64,000 bases of DNA from JAXMBN01 sp046349875 (GTDB lineage: Bacteria; Planctomycetota; Planctomycetia; Pirellulales; Pirellulaceae), in assembly GCA_046349875.1 (NCBI GenBank), contig JAXMBN010000024.1:28285-92284 (forward strand). The letters run 5' to 3'. This document shows positions 36,628-43,618 of this stretch, piece after piece. The notes under the pieces are model-generated. The model was given only the letters and a program-made list of their open reading frames with translations, was not told where the DNA came from and searched no databases. The number at the start of each line of letters is the position of its first letter. Within the stretch, counting starts at the first letter, position 1. Made by a program: the position numbers and the translations under genes.

Positions 36628-37659
36628 ATGGATCCTTGTCCCATGCAGTGCATTGCTTGCTTCGGTAGAAACATCCTTTGGATGTCTGTTGCTTTTAGTT
36701 TGGCTTTGAGTGTCTCGTCCGTTCGCGCGGAAGAGGGGGCTTCAAGCAAGGTGCCTGATCTGCCGTTTGGCATCACCAGCTTTGGAGCCGTTCGAAGTGG
36801 GAATGCCCTTTATGTTTATGGCGGCAATACTGGCGGTGCCCATTCCTATTCGAACGATGGCCAATCCAATCAATTACTCAAATTGGAACTAGGCAAAGCC
36901 GATGCGAAATGGACCGCGATTGGAGAAGGGCAAAGACTTCAAGGGTTGGCGTTGGTCGCGTACAAGAATTGGCTGATCCGTGTGGGTGGATTCAACGCTC
37001 ACAATGAAAAAGGCGCGAAAGCGGACCTCCATTCTGTCGATACTGTCACGGCCTTTGATCTCACTTCTCAAAAGTGGATCGATCTCCCTTCATTGCCATC
37101 GGCAAGATCCAGTCACGATGCAATCGTTGTTGGATCCAAGCTTTATGTCGTGGGTGGCTGGAAATTGGATTCACCCAACGAAACCAAGTGGCATGAAACA
37201 GCATTGATGATGGATTTAGATTCGGCCAAACCCGAATGGAAGGAAATGCCCAAGCCACCGTTTGAGCGACGCGCTTTGGCATTGGCGCACGTCGATGGAA
37301 AAATCTATGCAGTGGGTGGAATGGACAGTACCGACGCTCCAACGAAAGCCGTTGTTTGTTTTGATCTGACCAAGCAAGAATGGAAAGACGTTCCATCCCT
37401 TCCTACTACCGATGCCATGGGAGGCTTTGGTGCTGCTGCATGGGATATCGACGGCAAGCTTGTTGTGAGTTCCATCGATGGAAGCTTGATGGTTCTCGCC
37501 CCCAATGCAACGCAGTGGGAGATACTGCCGAAGACCAAGAACGCGCGGTTCTTTCATCGCATTCTTCCCTTCGCAAATCATGAGCTCGTGTCGATCGGTG
37601 GAGCGAGTATGCAAAGTGGAAAGTTCTTGGAATCGGAAATCATCTCGATTCCCAAATAG
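36628..37659 (+). CDS. Exported kelch-repeat (galactose-oxidase-like propeller) protein
   Basis: A 343-residue protein with a hydrophobic signal (about 15-33, ending V-R-A-E-E). It has five to six kelch blades with the pattern L-Y-V-Y/V-G-G...W-x-x-L/M-P-x-x-P/L (for example K-L-Y-V-V-G-G-W and K-I-Y-A-V-G-G-M). The fold is a beta-propeller, probably for carbohydrate or protein binding. No copper-site residues of galactose oxidase were seen. An intrinsic terminator follows at 37763. Confidence 0.85.
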   Translation: MDPCPMQCIACFGRNILWMSVAFSLALSVSSVRAEEGASSKVPDLPFGITSFGAVRSGNALYVYGGNTGGAHSYSNDGQSNQLLKLELGKADAKWTAIGEGQRLQGLALVAYKNWLIRVGGFNAHNEKGAKADLHSVDTVTAFDLTSQKWIDLPSLPSARSSHDAIVVGSKLYVVGGWKLDSPNETKWHETALMMDLDSAKPEWKEMPKPPFERRALALAHVDGKIYAVGGMDSTDAPTKAVVCFDLTKQEWKDVPSLPTTDAMGGFGAAAWDIDGKLVVSSIDGSLMVLAPNATQWEILPKTKNARFFHRILPFANHELVSIGGASMQSGKFLESEIISIPK

Positions 37660-37762
37660 TAAACCGATCGCAAGAAACGATGCATGGCGAGAAGTGCGAG
37701 TACGGATCACACGGTACTCTTTTGATTGCCATCAGCGACTCGCCAAGAGAACTTAAGAACAG

Positions 37763-37798
37763 AACCGCGAATCTTTCATCAAGGTGTCGCGGTTTTTT
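37763..37798 (+). terminator. Intrinsic terminator after the kelch gene
   Basis: Arms AACCGCGA (37763-37770) and TCGCGGTT (37787-37794) form an 8-bp stem with a 16-base loop, followed by a run of six T residues. It is placed 104 bases after the stop and upstream of the converging hemP gene. Confidence 0.85.
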
Positions 37799-37901
37799 CG
37801 TTTCATCAAACGTTTTTAGAGGTTCCAGAAGCTGGCGGTAGACCTTCACCGAATAAGAACCTGCCATTGAACGGAAAAGTGGCTGGATCGATCTGGACGA
37901 T

Positions 37902-38075
37902 CTATTTGGTGAGCAATAGCTTGCCCTGTTTGGTTTTCCGAAGCCGATAGAGCTGCCCGTCGAGTTCGATCCAGACTTCATCGCCGCATCGACAGAGTTC
38001 CTCAAATCGCAGGATCTTGGGAAGCATGCGTTCTTTCAGGCTTTCGTCTGTCTTGCTTTCTTCGGACTCACTCAT
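37902..38075 (-). CDS. hemP: Hemin uptake protein HemP
   Basis: A 57-residue protein from the ATG at 38075. The C-terminal two thirds match HemP: acidic start, then E-E-L...E-V-W-I-E-L-D-G-Q-L-Y-R-L-R-K-T-K-Q, then G-K-L-L-L-T-K. HemP proteins are small, iron-regulated and linked to haem uptake, though their biochemistry is poorly known. It is divergent from a membrane protein/sigma-like pair; a perfect dyad lies in the shared upstream region. No haem receptor or TonB genes are in the window. Confidence 0.88.
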   Translation of the reverse strand: MSESEESKTDESLKERMLPKILRFEELCRCGDEVWIELDGQLYRLRKTKQGKLLLTK

Positions 38076-38152
38076 CCTCGAACCCTGCACCTTTTATGCA
38101 TCGGGGAATGCGAAAAAGGTCATCGTACCCACTTCGCCGATTCGCTTCAAGG

Positions 38153-38177
38153 CTTATTGATACAAAATCTCAATAAG
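38153..38177. promoter_or_regulatory. Perfect 8-bp-arm dyad between hemP and the membrane/sigma-like genes
   Basis: CTTATTGA (38153-38160) and its exact complement TCAATAAG (38170-38177) flank a 9-base AT-rich core. The 25-base dyad sits about 78 bases from the hemP start and 85 from the start of the membrane-protein gene. Its size and AT-rich symmetry resemble sites for dimeric metal regulators, but it does not match the standard Fur consensus closely. A shared operator is inference. Confidence 0.45.
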
Positions 38178-38261
38178 TAAAGTTCTTGTTTTGGACGGAA
38201 AGTTCGTGCATTTTTGAGCTGAATGTGATAATATGTACACTATTCTAGGTGAGGAGGTGGA

Positions 38262-38909
38262 ATGGGAAAGCGATGGGAGCGGGAAGTCGAGCGTCTATGG
38301 GCATTTTTGGGGCGATATCTCCTTCGCCCAGTGAATGGTTATACGCTTGCCACCATCTTGGTCATGGCATTCGTCGGCATGCAGGGAATTGAAATTGCTG
38401 CCTCGCAATCACCCTATCGCATTACCTTCATCGGGATTGATAGCGGTGAAGGCGTGTTCTTAGTCGGGCTTGTGGCGATCGCTTTAATCGTTTGTCAGTT
38501 TGTTCAGCCTATTCTGCGCACGAGCCAACTGGAAGCGGTTCGAAACGTCTTGCGTCTACAAGAACTCGGCTATAGCTCGCAAGAGATGGCTGATCGTTTG
38601 CGATTGCCCGAGTTTTGGATTTCGGGGCTCAAGTCGACGGTCAAAGAGTATTCCATGCCGTTGCCTGTACATCAATGGAGCCATTCCAAATTGCTTCAGC
38701 TCATTCAATCATCTGAGTTCGCTGAGTTATTAATTCGGCGTCGCGTGCTTTTGCAATTGCGTGACGTGAAGCAGGTCGGTGATTTTTATGCGAAGTGGAT
38801 CAGCGAAGAGTCGTTCCGCAATTCATTTCATACCGTGGAAGATATTTTGATTTGGCTGATCCAAGATCGTGACATGGAGGAAACGAATGAGCGTGATGCA
38901 ACCTCTTGA
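38262..38909 (+). CDS. Two-helix membrane protein upstream of a sigma-like gene
   Basis: A 215-residue protein with two hydrophobic segments at about 29-47 and 64-83, then a soluble domain of about 130 residues. The segment L-R-L-Q-E-L-G-Y-S-S-Q-E-M-A-D-R-L-R-L-P looks like a helix-turn-helix or small helical unit. An excellent ribosome site (AGGAGG) precedes the ATG. It overlaps the next gene by 23 bases, so the two are coupled and probably act together, perhaps as a membrane regulator and its sigma-like partner. I know of no named family. Confidence 0.75.
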   Translation: MGKRWEREVERLWAFLGRYLLRPVNGYTLATILVMAFVGMQGIEIAASQSPYRITFIGIDSGEGVFLVGLVAIALIVCQFVQPILRTSQLEAVRNVLRLQELGYSSQEMADRLRLPEFWISGLKSTVKEYSMPLPVHQWSHSKLLQLIQSSEFAELLIRRRVLLQLRDVKQVGDFYAKWISEESFRNSFHTVEDILIWLIQDRDMEETNERDATS

Positions 38910-39462
38910 TGACGAAGTATGGCCTCCCAGTTTAGCGTCGCTTTTGGAATCCAAGTCTTTCGCGGAACGGCTGCGTTACATGGCTTATCGAAGGTTAGGA
39001 CGCACGGAGGATAGAGAAGTATTTGAAGCGGTGAGCGACGTGGTTGTTCGAGCGTTACAGGAAGGGCCGGACCGGTTTTTGCAACGATTTTCTTCGTCAA
39101 CTAGCCTCATCCGTTACATCGTAGTCGTGATTCGGAATCGTCGAATCAAAGAAGCGAAGCGACAGCATAAAGAAACTTGGCTATCTGAATCGGATTGGTC
39201 AGGGGTGGAAAAAGATATCCATTCACTAATCGAAGAATCTCAAGTCGCCTATTTGAAAGGGTGGGTTGATGGAACAGACCATGACGATTCACTGCTCACT
39301 CCCACTGAACGGCAGATCGTATGCCTTAAAATGGAAGGGAAGACCTTTTCAGAGATTGCGCATGAACTGAAATGGAAGACTCCAACCGGATGGGCAGTTT
39401 CCAAGACGCATCGAATTTACGAGGGTGCGATTCGGAAGCTCAGAGTTTGGTTTTTTGCGTAG
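38887..39462 (+). CDS. ECF sigma-factor-like protein
   Basis: A 191-residue protein from the ATG at 38887, preceded by GGAGGAAACGA. Residues about 30-90 resemble sigma region 2: A-Y-R-R-L-G...A-V-S-D-V-V-V-R-A-L, then L-I-R-Y-I-V-V-V-I-R-N-R-R-I-K. Residues about 135-187 resemble region 4: L-T-P-T-E-R-Q-I-V-C-L-K-M-E-G-K-T-F-S-E and I-Y-E-G-A-I-R-K-L-R. Planctomycetes have many divergent ECF groups, so a sigma-like regulator is the best reading. It overlaps the membrane-protein gene by 23 bases and converges on the small gene at 39440 with 23 bases of shared DNA. Confidence 0.7.
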   Translation: MSVMQPLDDEVWPPSLASLLESKSFAERLRYMAYRRLGRTEDREVFEAVSDVVVRALQEGPDRFLQRFSSSTSLIRYIVVVIRNRRIKEAKRQHKETWLSESDWSGVEKDIHSLIEESQVAYLKGWVDGTDHDDSLLTPTERQIVCLKMEGKTFSEIAHELKWKTPTGWAVSKTHRIYEGAIRKLRVWFFA

Positions 39463-39724
39463 CGTTGGAAGGTTGGGACGCTGAGGTTTTGGGGCCATCG
39501 ACCGTCGTGTTTTCCTCATTCAATTGTTCGTGAAGGTTGTGGTGGAGTTGATTCAGAGCGACAGCGATGTCTTGAAATTCGTTCCAGCTAGAGTGCTTGG
39601 CAAGAAATTCGATGGCATCGCGCGAATGAGGTCCCTGTGCCGAAAGGATTTGGGAATAGGCACGCACTTCCTCTGCCAATTGGGCTGTAGTCGATTGTGG
39701 CATAGGAGGAAAATTGGTTTCCAT
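39440..39724 (-). CDS. Small hypothetical protein
   Basis: A 94-residue protein from the ATG at 39724, with AGGAAGAC upstream as ribosome site. It is predicted soluble and helical (about 10-75), acidic in the middle, with a polar Thr/Ser/Lys-rich end. The frame extends to 39949, but the extra residues look non-coding. Its 3' end overlaps the converging sigma-like gene by 23 bases. No family was recognised. Confidence 0.45.
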   Translation of the reverse strand: METNFPPMPQSTTAQLAEEVRAYSQILSAQGPHSRDAIEFLAKHSSWNEFQDIAVALNQLHHNLHEQLNEENTTVDGPKTSASQPSNATQKTKL

Positions 39725-40100
39725 GGCGGTCTTCCTGTAAATGCTGCGTCCATTCGAGCGATTTGATGTGACAGGCAACCATTCGCGAAGGGACTTATGA
39801 AAAGGAAGATTCATAAGCCCCATTTTTCCCACGCATTCCAAAGATTTTCGGCAATTACCCGAAAATAAGCCCGAATTGGATGGGCTAGCTAAGCTCGTTC
39901 TGTTTGCGAATTGGAATATTTTTGAACGAAATGGTTTACAGGTATACACTCATTAAATATGATCATGCGCACACTCAGGCATGTTGATGCTTGTGGGGTT
40001 CGGTTCGACCTCGGGAAATCAAGTCCCATGGCTTGTTGGCACGTTTCCCTGACTCGATTGCAATTTCATGTTGGTTCATTTTGATAGAGAAGGGTTGGTT
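39725..40100. other. Intergenic region upstream of the DUF1579 gene
   Basis: About 376 bases between divergent genes, AT-rich around 39890-39965. It should hold promoters for both neighbours. No convincing gene, hairpin or RNA was found. Confidence 0.4.
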
Positions 40101-40616
40101 ATGCGTAACTATTTGGCGGCGTTGTTGTTGGTAATTTCTTCGTGCGCGACCACGTATGCTCAAGAGATGGTGAAGCCTGGCAAAGAGCATGAGCTATTGG
40201 CGCAGGTTGCTGGAAATTGGGACATCACCTTTGATGCTGGCGGTTCCGAAATGAAGGGGACTGCGAACTACAAGGTCATGCATGGTGGCCTTTGGGTTCA
40301 ATCGGAAGTGGATGCCAAGATGCCGATCGGTCCATTTTCGGGAACAGGGTTGGACTCGTATGATCCAGGCAAGAAGAAATACGTGAGCATTTGGGTGGAT
40401 TCGATGTCGACAAGCCCATTGGTTCTTGAAGGCACGATGGGGGCCGATGGAAAGACGCTCACCATGACCGGTAAGGGGCCAAGCGAGTCAGGGGCTACGG
40501 TCGAATACAAGACGGTGACGGAGTTTGTATCCAAGGATAAGCACGTTTTCAAAATGTGGATGGGTAACCTATCGGGAGATCCGATGATGACCGCCGTTTA
40601 CACACGCAAGAAGTAA
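40101..40616 (+). CDS. DUF1579 domain protein, exported
   Basis: A 171-residue protein from the ATG at 40101 (GAGAAGG upstream), with a signal peptide of about 20 residues (ends T-T-Y-A-Q-E). The rest matches the DUF1579 pattern: P-G-K-E-H-E-L-L-A-Q-V-A-G-N-W-D, then a beta-barrel-like series of G-x-G-x-x-x-Y strands and F-K-M-W-M. Function unknown. It is followed 28 bases later by the VOC gene. Confidence 0.85.
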   Translation: MRNYLAALLLVISSCATTYAQEMVKPGKEHELLAQVAGNWDITFDAGGSEMKGTANYKVMHGGLWVQSEVDAKMPIGPFSGTGLDSYDPGKKKYVSIWVDSMSTSPLVLEGTMGADGKTLTMTGKGPSESGATVEYKTVTEFVSKDKHVFKMWMGNLSGDPMMTAVYTRKK

Positions 40617-40644
40617 CTCGAAACAAACCAGAGAAGGAAACATT

Positions 40645-41043
40645 ATGGATCGCGTATGTCATTTTGAAGTGCCCTATTCGGACAAGTTGCGGATGGAAGA
40701 ATTCTATTCGAAAGTATTCGGATGGAAATTCATGCAGGCTCCGGGCGAGATGCCGTACTCCTTTATCTTCACCACGGAAGTGGATGAGCAGTTCATGCCC
40801 AAGAATCCTGGGGGCATCAATGGCGGGAGCTATCCGCGAGGGGAGCAAGAAGGCGGTGGTAGTTCTTCTCCCGTCATTGTCATCGAAGTGGCTTCTTGCC
40901 AAGAACGTATCGATCAAGTTGTGGCGGCTGGAGGTTCCAAAGTACTTGGCCCTCATGAAATTCCAGGGATGGGAATCTACGGTCAAGTGAAGGATTCGGA
41001 AGGGAACATCATCGGCATGTGGCAGCCGCTAGCAAGGCAATAG
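40645..41043 (+). CDS. VOC-family (glyoxalase/bleomycin-resistance fold) protein
   Basis: A 132-residue protein with the VOC beta-alpha-beta-beta-beta arrangement: opening V-C-H-F-E-V-P-Y-S-D, F-Y-S-K-V-F-G-W-K-F, and ending D-S-E-G-N-I-I-G-M-W-Q-P. The conserved His (H8) and the late Glu in S-E-G-N fit a metal site. Such proteins of the YciI/PhnB-like group often act as isomerases or binding proteins. Downstream partner of DUF1579; the pair ends at the hairpin at 41083. Confidence 0.85.
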   Translation: MDRVCHFEVPYSDKLRMEEFYSKVFGWKFMQAPGEMPYSFIFTTEVDEQFMPKNPGGINGGSYPRGEQEGGGSSSPVIVIEVASCQERIDQVVAAGGSKVLGPHEIPGMGIYGQVKDSEGNIIGMWQPLARQ

Positions 41044-41082
41044 TCTGGCAATTAAAGATGGATGAAAAACATCTGTCCAACG

Positions 41083-41123
41083 AGCCGAGCTGGTTTGAAA
41101 ATCAAACGAGCTCGGCTTTTTTT
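41083..41123 (+). terminator. Intrinsic terminator after the VOC gene
   Basis: Arms AGCCGAGCT (41083-41091) and AGCTCGGCT (41109-41117) form a 9-bp stem with a 17-base loop, followed by seven T residues. It lies 40 bases after the VOC stop. Confidence 0.9.
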
Positions 41124-41161
41124 ATTGGGTACTAGCTCAACGCAATTGGGGAGATCGAACT

Positions 41162-42640
41162 GTGTTGGAATGGATAGTAAACATTAAGAACTTGCGATGC
41201 CTACAGAACCATTACCACGGTTGCAGGCTTGCCCTATTGTGGGTGTGGCTGATTGCAATGCCGATGCGTGATGCCTATGCGGCAGATCCTTCATTGCCCA
41301 ACATTGTCGTGATCTTGGCGGACGATCTCGGAATTCGAGACTTAGAATGCTATGGATCGGATTTGCATGAGACGCCAAACATCGATCGACTTGCAAGCAG
41401 TGGCATGCGATTCTTGAATGCCTATGCACCTGCACCAGTCTGTTCGCCAACTCGAGCTTCCATATTGACGGGCAAGTCGCCGGCTCGATTGCAAATCACC
41501 ATTTGGTCCGAAGGATCACTGGTAAGTCCCAAGAATCGAAAGTTACAGCAAGGGTTTTCTCGCCATGATCTTCCGCTTGAAGAAGTGACGATAGCTGAGC
41601 ACTTGCAACAAAAAAACTACATTACGGCCTCCGTGGGTAAATGGCATCTTGGAGATGCAAGCCATTTTCCAGAAACGCAGGGGTTTGATATCGGGATTGG
41701 AGGAAACCACTGGGGGGCACCGGCGACCTATTTCTTTCCATACCGCGGAGGCAATCGATTTGGGGCTGAGTTTCGATATGTGCCGCATTTAGGTTTTGGA
41801 AAATCGGGGGAATACCTTACCGATCGACTTACCGAAGAATCTCTGCGAGTCATCGAATATGCGCACGCAGAAAAGCGTCCATTTCTACTTTATTTGGCAC
41901 ATCATGCTCCTCATACACCCATCGAAGCAAAGCCTGACGATATCGAATATTTTGATCGCAAGCTAAAGCAATTGAAACAACCGACTCTCCATAAGAATGC
42001 ACCCTACGCGGCGATGTTGAAGAGTTTGGATGAGAGCGTCGGCAAGGTTTATGCAACCTTAGAACGCCTCGGAATGTTGGAAAATACTTGGGTTGTTTTT
42101 ACGAGCGATAATGGCGGCTATATCGGAACGGATAAGGCTCAAACGATCCCTGTGACAACCAATGCTCCATGGAGATCGGGTAAGGGATCGCTTTACGAAG
42201 GTGGAATCCGCGTGCCCTTGATTGTGGCCGGCCTCACGGTGAAGCCAAACCAAACGACCGATTGCCCAGTCGTGTTAACCGATTTGTTTCCGACGATGGC
42301 TGCCTGGGGACGAAGTGCCGTTGATCCAACGAGCCTTGAAGGTGTCGACCTCAATCCTCTCTTAAACCAGGATGCAAAGCAGCTTCCACCTCGCGACTTT
42401 TTCTTTCATTACCCGCATTATTACCATGCTCCTGCCACGACTCCATGTAGCGCTATTCGCTCTGGCGATTGGAAATTGATCGAGAACTTCGAGACACAAG
42501 ACTACGAACTCTATAACCTCTCGATTGATCCAAGCGAATCTCAGAATCTCGCCCCCCAAAACCCATCCCAAGTGCAAGCCCTTCTCTCCAAACTCCACTC
42601 CTGGCACCACTCCACCCACGCCTCCCTCCCCAATCATTGA
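41162..42640 (+). CDS. Formylglycine-type sulfatase, exported
   Basis: A 492-residue sulfatase beginning at a GTG; no ATG exists before the hydrophobic leader (about 22-40, ending A-Y-A-A-D). Metal ligands start at A-D-D-L-G. The nucleophile motif C94-S-P-T-R is the C-x-P-x-R site, and G-K-W-H-L-G and T-S-D-N-G-G follow. The last 90 bases are unusually pyrimidine-rich and encode a His/Ser/Pro-rich tail. It belongs to the same broad family as the sulfatase at 34.8 kb but is clearly not a recent duplicate. Confidence 0.92.
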   Translation: MLEWIVNIKNLRCLQNHYHGCRLALLWVWLIAMPMRDAYAADPSLPNIVVILADDLGIRDLECYGSDLHETPNIDRLASSGMRFLNAYAPAPVCSPTRASILTGKSPARLQITIWSEGSLVSPKNRKLQQGFSRHDLPLEEVTIAEHLQQKNYITASVGKWHLGDASHFPETQGFDIGIGGNHWGAPATYFFPYRGGNRFGAEFRYVPHLGFGKSGEYLTDRLTEESLRVIEYAHAEKRPFLLYLAHHAPHTPIEAKPDDIEYFDRKLKQLKQPTLHKNAPYAAMLKSLDESVGKVYATLERLGMLENTWVVFTSDNGGYIGTDKAQTIPVTTNAPWRSGKGSLYEGGIRVPLIVAGLTVKPNQTTDCPVVLTDLFPTMAAWGRSAVDPTSLEGVDLNPLLNQDAKQLPPRDFFFHYPHYYHAPATTPCSAIRSGDWKLIENFETQDYELYNLSIDPSESQNLAPQNPSQVQALLSKLHSWHHSTHASLPNH

Positions 42641-43587
42641 CACCCATGTTTTGTTGACACGCTTTCAGTAGAGGATCGAATGATGGCACAAGCACCGAAA
42701 CGTTCTGAACAGTTTCCGCCCAATGAGATTTCGATTGCACACTGCACTCAGCGATGTGTGCGGCGAGCCTTTCTTACGGGAAAGGATTCGGTCTCGGGTA
42801 AGAATTACGAATACCGGCGAGAGTGGATTCGTCGAAGATTGGAGTTGCTCGCAGCGACTTTCGGAATCGACGTTCTTAATTATTCCGTCATGTCCAACCA
42901 CGTGCATACCATTCTTCGGACAAGGCCGGACGTCGTGAAAGCCTGGGATGATGAAGAGGTGGCTCGACGTTGGTTGCAACTCTTTCCTGGTGAACGACTT
43001 GAGGATTTTCTCGGGACGCCAACTCAACAGGATATTGCCCAAGCCATTGCGGACGCCAAGCAGCTTACCGAATGGCGAACTCGGTTGTCGAACATTTCTT
43101 GGTTTATGCGAGCCTTTGCCGAACCCATCGCACGACATGCAAATCGAGAAGATGAATGCACTGGAAGGTTTTGGGAAGGACGTTTTAAGGCTCAGAAGAT
43201 TGTCGACGAGGCGGGGTTATTGGCATGCGCTATGTATGTGGACTTGAATCCAGTTCGAGCTGCTTTGGCTAAGAGTCCCGAGCAGTCGAGGTTTACATCT
43301 GCATTTGATCGAATTCAGGCCAAGAAAGGAAAGCGAGTCACTCCGGCATCCAAGCAGTTCTGGGAAGACTTTTTGAATGAAGAGCAAGTGGCATCCAAGT
43401 TAGAGGAAGCTATCGCTGCCAATCGACGAATCGAAGCGGAAGAATTGAAAAAGCAGCTAGCATCGCTGCGATCATCGAAGAAAGGCAAGAAAGGCAAAAA
43501 CAAGCGAAGTTGCGCGTCAAATATAGATGGGTGGCATCTATTGGGGTGGTGCAAGAACAGGCAAGCGTCAAGGAAAGATGGGTGTCA
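42638..43587. repeat. Inverted 10-bp repeats flanking the RAYT transposase
   Basis: TGACACCCAT at 42638-42647 and its exact complement ATGGGTGTCA at 43578-43587 bracket the transposase gene. The right copy lies inside the second of two imperfect direct repeats beginning GATGGGTG (43526-43549 and 43577-43600; 17 of 24 bases match). Repeats like these are what REP-associated transposases act on. Confidence 0.6.
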
Positions 43588-43618
43588 GGTATTGGAGGTT
43601 AGTAGGCCTCGTGTTTGA
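42680..43618 (+). CDS. REP-associated tyrosine transposase (RAYT, Y1-Tnp family)
   Basis: A 312-residue protein related to IS200 TnpA and to TnpA-REP. The metal-binding HUH motif reads N-H-V-H at 73-76, and F-W-E-G-R-F-K and Y-V-D-L-N-P-V-R-A (candidate nucleophile Y186) follow. The N-terminus H-C-T-Q-R-C-V-R-R-A-F is typical. The Lys-rich C-terminal extension is partly encoded by the 3' repeats. It overlaps the converging sugar-transferase gene by 20 bases. RAYTs are usually single-copy and resident, and mobilise REP repeats elsewhere. Confidence 0.88.
   Translation: MMAQAPKRSEQFPPNEISIAHCTQRCVRRAFLTGKDSVSGKNYEYRREWIRRRLELLAATFGIDVLNYSVMSNHVHTILRTRPDVVKAWDDEEVARRWLQLFPGERLEDFLGTPTQQDIAQAIADAKQLTEWRTRLSNISWFMRAFAEPIARHANREDECTGRFWEGRFKAQKIVDEAGLLACAMYVDLNPVRAALAKSPEQSRFTSAFDRIQAKKGKRVTPASKQFWEDFLNEEQVASKLEEAIAANRRIEAEELKKQLASLRSSKKGKKGKNKRSCASNIDGWHLLGWCKNRQASRKDGCQVLEVSRPRV

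Noticed and set aside
38262..39462. Classic FecI/FecR iron sigma pair
   Set aside because: The membrane protein lacks the FecR domain and the gene order is reversed, so this is not claimed even though hemP is adjacent.
42638..43618. Complete insertion sequence of the IS200/IS605 type
   Set aside because: There is no TnpB gene, and the short inverted repeats fit a resident RAYT/REP element better than a mobile IS200-type copy.
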